From positions 124,001 through 188,000 of the forward strand of contig CAZMVB010000004.1 in NCBI GenBank assembly GCA_964569795.1: a DNA stretch of 64,000 bases, written 5' to 3'. Under the pieces are notes generated by a model. That model did not search any database and was not told where the DNA came from. It saw only the letters and a program-made list of their open reading frames with translations. This stretch comes from JAHJDS01 sp964569795. Lineage in GTDB: Bacteria; Desulfobacterota; Desulfarculia; Desulfarculales; JAHJDS01. Positions 27,785-34,736 of this stretch are shown here, piece after piece. The position numbers were made by a program, and so were the translations under genes. How positions within the stretch are numbered: position 1 is the first letter of the stretch; every line of letters begins with the position of its first letter.

Positions 27785-28576
27785 TCACCCAGCACCCGCC
27801 AGGCCGCGCAGGGCGGCCACGGGATCGGAGGCCCGCATCAGGGCGCTGCCCACCAGAAAGGCGTCCAGACCCCCGGCCTTCAAACGGGCCACGTCGGCCG
27901 GGGTGCTGATGCCGCTTTCGGCCACGACCAGCACCTGGCGCGGAATCAGCGGACGCATCTCGAGGCAGGTCTCCAGATCGACCTCCAGGGTTCGCAAGTC
28001 GCGGTTGTTGACGCCGATCAGCGGCGGATCGATTTCCAGGACGGCCGGAAGCTCCCGGGCGTGATGGACCTCGACCAGGGGCGTCAGGCCCAGGTCCCGG
28101 GCCGCGCCATACAGTTTGCGCAGCCGGTCCGGCTCCAGGGCGGCGGCGATGAGCAGGACCGCGTCCGCGCCCATGGCCCGGGCCTCGACCAGTTGGACCT
28201 CGTCAATGACAAAATCCTTGCGCAGGACCGGCAGGTCGCAGGCCGCCCTGGCCCGCTCGAGGTCCTCGGCCGAGCCCTGGAAAAACCGCTGGTCGGTCAG
28301 GACCGAGACCGCGGCCGCGCCGCCGGCCTGGTAGTCGGCGGCCGCCCGCGCCGGGTCGGTCTCCGCCCGCAGGGTCCCGGCCGAGGGCGAGCCGCGCTTG
28401 ATCTCGGCGATGATCGGCACTCCGTTCGCCCGGCGCAGGGTCGCCGCGAGGTCTCGGGGCGGGGGAGACTCGCCGGCGCGACGCTCCAGGTCGGCCCGGG
28501 CCGCCCGCCCGGTCAGGGCCGCCACCTCTTGCCGCTTGTGGGCCAGAATCCGCCCCAGTACGCCCGGGTTCGCCAC
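27785..28576 (-). CDS. trpC: Indole-3-glycerol phosphate synthase
   Basis: The 263-residue TIM-barrel enzyme closes the indole ring from CdRP. Landmarks are the N-terminal IL..K..EV pattern, VPIIAEIKRGSPSAGTLR with the catalytic Lys/Ser block, LTDQRFFQGSAEDL, PVLRKDFVIDEVQL with a second active-site Lys, and VAESGISTPADVARL near the C-terminus. Length is standard. It lies one base after trpD and just before trpF. Confidence 0.96.
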   Translation of the reverse strand: MANPGVLGRILAHKRQEVAALTGRAARADLERRAGESPPPRDLAATLRRANGVPIIAEIKRGSPSAGTLRAETDPARAAADYQAGGAAAVSVLTDQRFFQGSAEDLERARAACDLPVLRKDFVIDEVQLVEARAMGADAVLLIAAALEPDRLRKLYGAARDLGLTPLVEVHHARELPAVLEIDPPLIGVNNRDLRTLEVDLETCLEMRPLIPRQVLVVAESGISTPADVARLKAGGLDAFLVGSALMRASDPVAALRGLAGAG

Positions 28577-28577
28577 G

Positions 28578-29624
28578 TCAGGCCTCGGCCAGCCGGGGGG
28601 CCATCTGGTTGGTCAGCGCCACCAGGGCCTCGAGCTTGGCCCGGGCCTCCCCGGAGTCGATGGCCGCGGCGGCCAGGGCCGCGCCCTCGCGGAAATCCCC
28701 GGCCAGGTCGGCCGCCACCAGGGCCACGGCGGCGTTCATCAGGACCATGTCCCGCCGGGCGCCCGGCCGGCCGTCCAGGACGTCCAGGCACTGGTCGCGG
28801 CAGGCCTCCGGATCGCCGCCCCGGATGTCGTCCAGCCCGGCCCGCGGCAGACCCAGGTCCTCGGGGGTGAGGACCATTTCGCGGATGCGGCCGTCCTTCA
28901 GCCGGGCCATCCGGGTCGCCCCGGTGATGGTCACCTCGTCCAGACCGCCCTCGCCATGGACCACAAAGGCGCTGTCCGTGCCCAGCCGGCGCAGCACCTC
29001 GGCCACCCGGGGTACCAGTCCGGATTCGTAAACCCCGACCACCAGGACCGAGGCGCCGGCCGGATTGGTCAGGGGACCGAGCAGGTTGAACACGGTCCGC
29101 AGGCCGATCTCGCGGCGGGGAGTCGCGGCGTGACGCATGGCCGGGTGCAGCCGCGGGGCGTACATGAAGCCCAGACCCACCCGGTCGATGCAGGCCGCGA
29201 TCTGGATGGGCAGGAGGTCCAGGGACACCCCCAGGGCCTCCAGCAGGTCGGCGCTGCCGCAGGACCCGGACACCGCCCGGTTGCCGTGCTTGGCCACCCG
29301 GACCCCGGCCCCGGCCAGGACCAGGGCGGTCGTGGTCGAGACGTTGAACGTCCGGGCCCCGTCACCGCCCGTGCCCACCACGTCGATCAGGGGCGGGCCC
29401 GCCGGGTCCGACCCGCCGGGCACCGCCGTGGCCCGGGCCCGCATCACCCGGGCCGCGCCGGTGATCTCGTCCAGGCTCTCGCCCTTGAACCGCAGGGCCA
29501 CCAGCAGGGCCCCGATCTGGGCCGGCGTGGCCCGGCCGTCCATGATCGTCTCCATGGCCGCCATCATCTCGGCCTCGGTCAGGTCCCGGCCGGAAGCGGC
29601 CTTGGCTATGGCCTGCCGTAACAT
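28578..29624 (-). CDS. trpD: Anthranilate phosphoribosyltransferase
   Basis: The 348-residue enzyme transfers phosphoribose from PRPP to anthranilate. The PRPP-binding motif is DVVGTGGDGARTFNVSTTTALVLAGAGVRVAKHGNRAVSG, and the C-terminal part has the usual HGEGGLDE block. It starts at ATG 29624 with an AAGGAGG site. It is the first structural gene of the trpDCFBA operon, directly behind two leader peptide/terminator units. Anthranilate synthase (trpE, trpG) is not beside it but sits about 8 kb upstream at the head of the aromatic supercluster. Confidence 0.97.
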   Translation of the reverse strand: MLRQAIAKAASGRDLTEAEMMAAMETIMDGRATPAQIGALLVALRFKGESLDEITGAARVMRARATAVPGGSDPAGPPLIDVVGTGGDGARTFNVSTTTALVLAGAGVRVAKHGNRAVSGSCGSADLLEALGVSLDLLPIQIAACIDRVGLGFMYAPRLHPAMRHAATPRREIGLRTVFNLLGPLTNPAGASVLVVGVYESGLVPRVAEVLRRLGTDSAFVVHGEGGLDEVTITGATRMARLKDGRIREMVLTPEDLGLPRAGLDDIRGGDPEACRDQCLDVLDGRPGARRDMVLMNAAVALVAADLAGDFREGAALAAAAIDSGEARAKLEALVALTNQMAPRLAEA

Positions 29625-29646
29625 CTCGTTTCCTCCTTGTTCTCAC

Positions 29647-29685
29647 AAAAAAAAGCCGCGAACGGTTGGTGATCCGTCCGCGGCC
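29647..29685 (-). terminator. Trp attenuator C2: intrinsic terminator before trpD
   Basis: On the minus strand a stem of eleven pairs (29685-29674 side with 29665-29655, one G-U) is followed by eight T residues (complement of the A run at 29647-29654). It lies between leader peptide C2 and the trpD ribosome site. The leader segment complementary to 29720-29726 can pair with the terminator's first arm at 29673-29679, giving a competing antiterminator. Confidence 0.85.
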
Positions 29686-29711
29686 CGGGTGTCTTTGATA
29701 AAAAAATGACC

Positions 29712-29804
29712 TCAGGGCGGGACGGACCTCTGGCGCCGGCGCCAGGTCCAGGCCCGCCACTCCTGAAGGCCCATGTCAGCCGTTTGCCAGGTCGGTTGAT
29801 TCAT
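29712..29804 (-). CDS. Second trp leader peptide (C2)
   Basis: A 30-codon frame has Trp at positions 6, 16, 19 and 21, the last three inside WRAWTW. Four Trp in 30 residues, an ATG just after GGGAG, and a strong terminator starting about 27 bases beyond its stop are the design of a trp attenuator. The codons right after the Trp cluster lie in a perfect palindrome (CTGGCGCC/GGCGCCAG) that can serve as the 1:2 stem, while the following bases can pair with the terminator's first arm. The ribosome site is closer to the ATG than usual, so translation strength is uncertain. Confidence 0.75.
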   Translation of the reverse strand: MNQPTWQTADMGLQEWRAWTWRRRQRSVPP

Positions 29805-29822
29805 CTCCCGGAATTTCTCCAC

Positions 29823-29853
29823 AAAAAAACCGCGGGCTTTTTTGGCCCGCGGC
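29823..29853 (-). terminator. Trp attenuator C1: intrinsic terminator after first leader peptide
   Basis: On the minus strand a stem pairs 29852-29845 with 29837-29830 (eight GC-rich pairs, seven-base loop), followed by seven T residues (complement of 29823-29829). It begins about 20 bases after the first trp leader peptide stop. A possible competing pairing joins the complement of 29886-29891 with that of 29853-29858. Confidence 0.85.
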
Positions 29854-29875
29854 TTTGGTCGTCGATCAGAACGGC

Positions 29876-29950
29876 TCAGACTCCCCCAAAGGGCGGACCT
29901 TTCTGCCACCAGTAGCGCCACCAGTTATTCCGGGAAGTCACGAACGTCAT
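29876..29950 (-). CDS. trpL: First trp leader peptide (C1)
   Basis: A 24-codon frame with the run WWRYWW at residues 10-15, that is four Trp codons and one Tyr codon. A GAGG ribosome site lies about nine bases before the ATG, and a sigma-70-type promoter sits 30-60 bases upstream. Just after the Trp run an AAAGG/CCTTT stem can form, and further on an alternative pairing toward the terminator. When charged tRNA-Trp is scarce a ribosome would stall on the Trp run and release downstream RNA for antitermination, as in the classic enterobacterial trpL. Confidence 0.9.
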   Translation of the reverse strand: MTFVTSRNNWWRYWWQKGPPFGGV

Positions 29951-29981
29951 GGTTTCGTCCTCGTCCAAAGCTTATTTTTTA

Positions 29982-30010
29982 ATTAAAACATACTTGTTTC
30001 CTTCAGTCAA
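29982..30010 (-). promoter_or_regulatory. Sigma-70-type promoter of the trpDCFBA operon
   Basis: On the minus strand TTGACT (30010-30005), a 17-base spacer and TTTAAT (29987-29982) closely match the consensus -35 and -10. It sits at the end of tyrA in an AT-rich patch and about 35 bases upstream of the first trp leader peptide, so trpDCFBA can be transcribed independently of the genes upstream. Confidence 0.75.
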
Positions 30011-30014
30011 TGAC

Positions 30015-30851
30015 TTATCCAACGACTCTGGCCGCAGCCTCAATCATCTCTATAAGGGCCGGACGATCCCCGGTTTCCAGCCAGGCGATCACGTCCTGGA
30101 GGGATCGGCCCAGCACCCGCAAGACCTCGAGCAGGTGCGGGTTGTTCAGGGCCAGGTCCGCGTAGAGTTCAGGCGGCTGGCCGGACTGTCTGGCCAGCAA
30201 GGACAGCAGCGTCCGGAACCAGGGCCCCGAGACGTCCCCGCGGGCGGCCGGCTCGTAGCCGACGGCGCCCAGGGTCCAGCCCAGGCAGGACAACCAGAGG
30301 TGCCTCAGGGACTGGACCTGGGCCATCAACCGGTCGTGCTCGTCGGGCTCGATGACCGCGACCCGGGCCCCCTGCCTCCTGAGGTAGCGATTCAGCCGGA
30401 CCCACCACCGCCGGCCCCGGGCGGGACAGGCGAAGACCACCCGTCCGGCCGCCGAATCCGCGTCCGGACCGAACAGGGGGTGGAGCCCGATGACCTCGCC
30501 CCGGGCGTGGGCCAGCATTTTTTGTAACGGGGCCTGCTTGAGGGAGGTCACGTCCATGACCACCCCGGCGGGATCGGTGTGGGGCCCGATCAGGCGCATC
30601 ACCGCCTCGACCTCGGTCACCGGGACCGCCAGGACGATCACCGGGCAGGCCCGGGCCAGGTCGGCCAGCAGGTCCCCGTCGCCCCGGTCCGCGGTCACGA
30701 TCCCGTGGCCCCGCTCCCCCAGAAAACCGGTGAGCCAACGGCCCATCCGGCCTTGTCCGCCGATGACCCCCACCCGGACCTGGGCAAACGGGGGCTCCTC
30801 GGCCCGGTCGGCCTCGAATGACGCCAAATCCACATGAGCCGGCGAAGACAT
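30015..30851 (-). CDS. tyrA: Prephenate dehydrogenase
   Basis: The 278-residue enzyme oxidatively decarboxylates prephenate to 4-hydroxyphenylpyruvate for tyrosine. The Rossmann motif is VGVIGGQGRMGRWLTGFL near residue 27, VMDVTSLK follows, and the catalytic-site block GLHPLFGPDA with its His is present near residue 125. No ACT or chorismate mutase domain is attached. ATG 30851 is used since it lies two bases after the pheA stop; the longer frame upstream is a shadow of pheA. It is the last gene behind leader B, followed by the separate trp promoter. Confidence 0.92.
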   Translation of the reverse strand: MSSPAHVDLASFEADRAEEPPFAQVRVGVIGGQGRMGRWLTGFLGERGHGIVTADRGDGDLLADLARACPVIVLAVPVTEVEAVMRLIGPHTDPAGVVMDVTSLKQAPLQKMLAHARGEVIGLHPLFGPDADSAAGRVVFACPARGRRWWVRLNRYLRRQGARVAVIEPDEHDRLMAQVQSLRHLWLSCLGWTLGAVGYEPAARGDVSGPWFRTLLSLLARQSGQPPELYADLALNNPHLLEVLRVLGRSLQDVIAWLETGDRPALIEMIEAAARVVG

Positions 30852-30853
30852 GA

Positions 30854-31975
30854 TCAAGACCCCCTTTCCATGGGGTAGGACCCCAGGACCTTCAACCACT
30901 CGACCTCCCGGCTCATCTCCTCCAGGGCGGTCGCCAGATCGTCTGCGAGGCGGTGTCCGGCCACGTCCGCGGAAAAGACGTACTCCCAGGGACGATCCTT
31001 GATCGGGCGCGAGCCGATAAAGGTCAGGTTCAATCCCTGACGGGCCAGGGCGGCCAGGGCCCGGTGAAGCGAGCCGGGCTGGTGCTTGACCACGAACAGG
31101 AGCGACGTCTTGTCCCGGCCGGTGGGCGGGCAGTCGCCGGGCGCGATCATCAGGAACCGGGTGCAGTTGTCCGAATAATCCTGGATCCCCCGGGCCAGGA
31201 CCTGGAGGCCGTAGCGCTCGGCCGCCGGCTCCCAGCCGATGGCCGCCGCGCCGATCCGGTCGGCGGCCCGCCGGACCGCGTTGGCCGTGCTCCAGTCCTC
31301 CTCGAACGTCACCCCAGGCAGGTTCCGCCGCAGCCACCCCTGGCACTGATCCAGGGCCTGGCGGTGCGAATAGACCACCTCGATCCGGTCCAGGTCCGGC
31401 TGATTGGCCATCAGGGCGTGGCTGACGTTACAAAAGACCTCGCCGCAGACCCGGAGCCGGGTTTTCAGGAACAGGTCATAGGTGGAACCGACGCTCCCCT
31501 GGTTCGAGTTCTCGACCGGCACCAGCCCGACCTGGCAGCGGCCCCCGGCCACCTCGTTGAAGACGTCCGGGATCGAGACCTGGGGCGACAGCCCGCAGGA
31601 CCTCCCGAAACGCCCCCGGGCCGCCTGGTGGCTGAACGAGAATTCGGGGCCCAGGTAGGCCACCGTCAGGTCCCCCTGGAGGGCGCGGCAGGCGGAGATG
31701 ATCTCCCCGAAAATCGCCGCCAGGGACCCGGCGGGCAGCGGACCCGGATTGTCCTCGGTCAGCCGGCCCAGGACCTCGCTCTCCCGGTGGGGCAGGAAAA
31801 AGGTTTCCCCGGCCGCGCCCTTGCATTGTTTGATCTCGAGGGCGTGTTCGGCCCGCTGATTGATCAGCCGGGCGATTTGCCGGTCGAGCCGGTCGATGCT
31901 CAGGCGGTGATGCTCGATCTCCCCCGGACCGTCCGGCCGCGTCCGGGGAGCAATGACTTCACTGGCGTCGCTCAT
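30854..31975 (-). CDS. pheA: Bifunctional chorismate mutase/prephenate dehydratase
   Basis: The 373-residue protein converts chorismate through prephenate to phenylpyruvate. An N-terminal chorismate mutase domain (RLSIDRLDRQIARLINQRAEHALEI, about residues 24-100) is followed by the dehydratase domain (VAYLGPEFSFSHQAA, PVENSNQGSVGSTYDLF and the DNCTRFLMI block, about 105-285) and a C-terminal ACT domain (PGSLHRALAALARQGLNLTFIGSRP, about 300-370), where phenylalanine binds for feedback inhibition. It therefore should be controlled both by leader B and by Phe. It supplies prephenate to the neighbouring TyrA. Confidence 0.96.
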   Translation of the reverse strand: MSDASEVIAPRTRPDGPGEIEHHRLSIDRLDRQIARLINQRAEHALEIKQCKGAAGETFFLPHRESEVLGRLTEDNPGPLPAGSLAAIFGEIISACRALQGDLTVAYLGPEFSFSHQAARGRFGRSCGLSPQVSIPDVFNEVAGGRCQVGLVPVENSNQGSVGSTYDLFLKTRLRVCGEVFCNVSHALMANQPDLDRIEVVYSHRQALDQCQGWLRRNLPGVTFEEDWSTANAVRRAADRIGAAAIGWEPAAERYGLQVLARGIQDYSDNCTRFLMIAPGDCPPTGRDKTSLLFVVKHQPGSLHRALAALARQGLNLTFIGSRPIKDRPWEYVFSADVAGHRLADDLATALEEMSREVEWLKVLGSYPMERGS

Positions 31976-31999
31976 GGTCTCGTCTCCACGTGTCCGGCC

Positions 32000-32905
32000 T
32001 TACCCGGCCCGCCACTGGCGACGGATCGGGCCCAGGGCCTCGAGTTCGGACATCAGCCGCGAGAAATCCTCCGGGGTCAGCGACTGGTCGCCGTCGCACA
32101 GGGCCTGATCCGGGGCGCAGTGAACCTCGACCATCAGGCCGTCGGCCCCCACGGCCAGGGCCGCCCGGGCCAGGGGCACCACGAACCGGCGGTGGCCCAC
32201 GGCGTGGCTGGGATCGACGATCACCGGCAGATGGGTCCGCTCCTTGAGGACGCAGACCGCGCTCAGGTCCAGGGTGTTCCGGGTCGCCGTCTCAAAGGTG
32301 CGGATGCCCCGCTCGCAGAGGATCACCCGGTCGTTACCCCCGGCCAGGAGGTATTCAGCGCAGTTCAGGAACTCGTCCACCGTGGTCATCAGGCCGCGCT
32401 TGAGGAGGACCGGTTTATTGACCCGGCCCAGCTTGCGCAGCAGGGAGTAGTTCTGGGCGTTGCGGGCGCCGACCTGGATGACGTCGGTGTAGCGCTCGAC
32501 CAGGGAGATGTCCTCGGTGTCCATGACCTCGGTCACCACCGGCAGGCCGGTGACCTGCCGGGCCCGGGCCAGGAGTTCCAGGCCCGGCTGCCCCAGGCCC
32601 TGGAAGCCGTAGGGCGAGGTCCGGGGCTTGTAGGCCCCGCCGCGGAGCATGGTCGCCCCGGCCCGTTTCACGGCCAGGGCCGTGTCCAGCAACTGGTCCT
32701 CGGTCTCGACCGAGCACGGCCCGGCGATGACCACGAAGCCGGGCCCGCCGAAAAGGGCGCCGCCCACCCGGACCACGGTGTCGCCCGGTCGGCTCCGGCG
32801 GCTGACCAGCCGGTGCGGCCGGGCCGGGAGCTGGGGCATGGGCCCCGCCTGGGCCGCCACGGCCGCCGTCCCCCCCGGGACGCCTTGATTTCCCAATCCG
32901 TTCAT
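32000..32905 (-). CDS. aroF: 3-deoxy-7-phosphoheptulonate (DAHP) synthase, type I-beta, core form
   Basis: The 301-residue enzyme condenses phosphoenolpyruvate and erythrose 4-phosphate, the first step of the shikimate pathway. Core motifs are VIAGPCSVET, GGAYKPRTSPYGFQGLG, QVGARNAQNYSLL, KPVLLKRGL and PVIVDPSHAVGHR. In place of a ferredoxin-like regulatory domain it has only a short basic N-terminal extension. ATG 32905 follows a GGAGGT site; an earlier ATG lacks one. It is the first gene behind the Tyr/Phe-rich leader B, so control is probably mainly transcriptional. A second, longer DAHP synthase is encoded at 35981-37021. Confidence 0.95.
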   Translation of the reverse strand: MNGLGNQGVPGGTAAVAAQAGPMPQLPARPHRLVSRRSRPGDTVVRVGGALFGGPGFVVIAGPCSVETEDQLLDTALAVKRAGATMLRGGAYKPRTSPYGFQGLGQPGLELLARARQVTGLPVVTEVMDTEDISLVERYTDVIQVGARNAQNYSLLRKLGRVNKPVLLKRGLMTTVDEFLNCAEYLLAGGNDRVILCERGIRTFETATRNTLDLSAVCVLKERTHLPVIVDPSHAVGHRRFVVPLARAALAVGADGLMVEVHCAPDQALCDGDQSLTPEDFSRLMSELEALGPIRRQWRAG

Positions 32906-32949
32906 GATCGACCTCCATCTGAAATTCACCGGGCCTTGTCCCGGCCATA

Positions 32950-32992
32950 AAAAACAAAAGGCCGGGGGCGATGCTTGAGTCCGCCCCCGGCC
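32950..32992 (-). terminator. Leader B attenuator terminator
   Basis: On the minus strand an eleven-pair GC stem (32992-32982 with 32970-32960, 11-base loop) is followed by TTTTGTTTTTT. It starts about 26 bases beyond the leader B stop and ends about 45 bases before the DAHP synthase ATG. Part of the leader (GTCCGCCC right after the Tyr/Phe run) is complementary to GGGCGGAC at the end of the terminator's first arm. Confidence 0.85.
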
Positions 32993-33018
32993 CGGGTTTG
33001 CTTGACGCTGTTGCCTCG

Positions 33019-33147
33019 CTACATCCCCTGGGCCTCCGGGCGGACGGTAAAATAGAAGTAATAATAGGCCAGGGTAAACACGGCGAACTCCCTCCGGCCG
33101 GGGTCGCGGGACTCGACCCGTAAAGGGGCCCAGGCGTGACGTTCCAT
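33019..33147 (-). CDS. Tyr/Phe-rich leader peptide (leader B)
   Basis: A 42-codon frame starting 14 bases after the aroKB stop, with a GGTGAG ribosome site seven bases before its ATG. Residues 28-33 read YYYFYF: four Tyr and two Phe codons in six. The stop is followed after about 26 bases by an intrinsic terminator and then by DAHP synthase, pheA and tyrA. The composition matches the end products of the downstream genes, the hallmark of amino acid attenuation. No separate promoter was seen, so it likely acts inside a transcript that began upstream of trpE. Confidence 0.88.
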   Translation of the reverse strand: MERHAWAPLRVESRDPGRREFAVFTLAYYYFYFTVRPEAQGM

Positions 33148-33160
33148 ACGATCGCTCACC

Positions 33161-34720
33161 CTATTCCCCTTGTACCCGGCCCATGGCCGCGGCCAGTTCG
33201 AGGGCCGTGACGTCGTCCACGATCCTCGGCCGGCCCACGCCGGCCAGCAGGATGAAGCAGACCCGACCGCCACGGGTCTTCTTGTCCAGGGCCATGATCT
33301 CCCAGGCCCGTTCGGCCTCGGGCCAGGACGCCTGGCGCGGGGCCAGCCGGGACAGGGTCGCCAGAATCCGGCCGGCCGTTCCGTCGTCCAGCAGACCCCG
33401 GCCTCGGGAAAGCTCGACGGCGACCATCAGGCCCAGGGCCACGGCCTGCCCGTGGCCGAGGCGAAAGCCGCTGGCGCCCTCCAGGGCGTGGCCAAAGGTG
33501 TGGCCCAGGTTGAGGATGCGGCGACGGTCCTGCTCCCGGAAGTCGTCTCGGACCACCTCGGCCTTGAATCGGGCCGAGGCCCAGGCCGTCTCAGCCAGAC
33601 CGGGCAGGTCTCCGGCCAGGAGGCGCGTCAGGTCGGATTCCAGCCGGGCGGTCAGGTCCTCGCCCGAGAGCAAAGCGGTCTTGTAGGCCTCGACCAGGCC
33701 GGCCTTGATCGCCCGCCGGGGCAGGGTGGCCAGGGCCGCGATATCCTGGATGACCGCGACCGGCGTGGTGAAGCAGCCCACCTGGTTCTTGTCCGTTCCC
33801 AGGTTGAGGGCCGCCTTGCCGCCCACGGCCGCGTCCACGCACCCGACCAGGGTGGTGGCGACCAGAACGAAGTCCAGGCCCCGCTTGTAGGTGGCGGACA
33901 CAAAGGCCCCCAGGTCGGTGATCACGCCGCCGCCCAGGGCGATGAGCAGGTCGCCGCGCTCGACCCGCCCGTCCAGCATGGTTCGGTAGATCCGCCTGGC
34001 CGTGTGCAGGCTCTTGCTGCGTTCCCCGGGCCGGACCACGATCACCCGGGCGTCGCCCAGACTCGCCCGGTAACGCTCGAGGTGCAGGTCGGCCACCCGG
34101 CCGTCGGTCAGGACGACCACCCGGCGGCCGGCCAAGAACTCGGTCAGGGCCCGGGGGGCGTCCCAGGTGTTGACCAAAGGATGGCTCGCCCCGGCCGGTC
34201 CGATCTCGGCCCGTTGCTCGGGCCACAAGGCGGCGGCCACGAGCCCCGCCAACTCGGCCGGCCCAAGGCCGTTGACCCCGATCTCGAGGTCGCAGTCGGC
34301 ATAAATCGCCTGCCGGAAGGCAAACAGCCGGGCCAGACCGGCCTCGTCCCGCCACAACGGACGCCGGGCCGTCTCGATCGGTCCCAGGCGGCGGCGACAG
34401 GTGGCCAGGTCGGCCGCCAGGTGCACGATCCGGCCCGAGCGCCGCATCAGGCGCCGGTTCTCGGCCGAGACGGGCAGGCCGCCGCCGGTGGCCACCACCA
34501 GGCCGCGACGCCGGGCCAGGCGGGCCAGTTCGGCCGTCTCGGCCCGACGGAAGGCCGCCTCGCCCAGCTGGGCGAAGGCCTCGCTGATCGGCCGGCCCAG
34601 GCGCGTAACCAGCAGGTGGTCAACGTCCACGAAGCCCCGCCCCAGCAGGGCGGCCAGGGCCGGGCCGACCGTGGTCTTGCCCGCGCCCATGAACCCGGTG
34701 AGGTAGAGGTTGTCGATCAT
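33161..34720 (-). CDS. aroKB: Shikimate kinase / 3-dehydroquinate synthase fusion
   Basis: The 519-residue protein joins two shikimate pathway enzymes. Residues 1-165 are shikimate kinase: Walker A GFMGAGKTTVG, VDVD, the ATGGG loop and the LID arginines around RRPLW. Residues about 175-519 are dehydroquinate synthase: IALGGGVITDLGAFVSATYKRG, TTLVGCVDAAVGGKAALN, KNQVG, the metal ligand Glu in GLVEAYK, and the His ligands in LNLGHTFGHALE and LGHGQAVALGL. Both parts look intact. It lies 16 bases after aroA and 14 before leader B. Confidence 0.95.
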   Translation of the reverse strand: MIDNLYLTGFMGAGKTTVGPALAALLGRGFVDVDHLLVTRLGRPISEAFAQLGEAAFRRAETAELARLARRRGLVVATGGGLPVSAENRRLMRRSGRIVHLAADLATCRRRLGPIETARRPLWRDEAGLARLFAFRQAIYADCDLEIGVNGLGPAELAGLVAAALWPEQRAEIGPAGASHPLVNTWDAPRALTEFLAGRRVVVLTDGRVADLHLERYRASLGDARVIVVRPGERSKSLHTARRIYRTMLDGRVERGDLLIALGGGVITDLGAFVSATYKRGLDFVLVATTLVGCVDAAVGGKAALNLGTDKNQVGCFTTPVAVIQDIAALATLPRRAIKAGLVEAYKTALLSGEDLTARLESDLTRLLAGDLPGLAETAWASARFKAEVVRDDFREQDRRRILNLGHTFGHALEGASGFRLGHGQAVALGLMVAVELSRGRGLLDDGTAGRILATLSRLAPRQASWPEAERAWEIMALDKKTRGGRVCFILLAGVGRPRIVDDVTALELAAAMGRVQGE

Positions 34721-34736
34721 CGGGGGTCCTCCTTCC

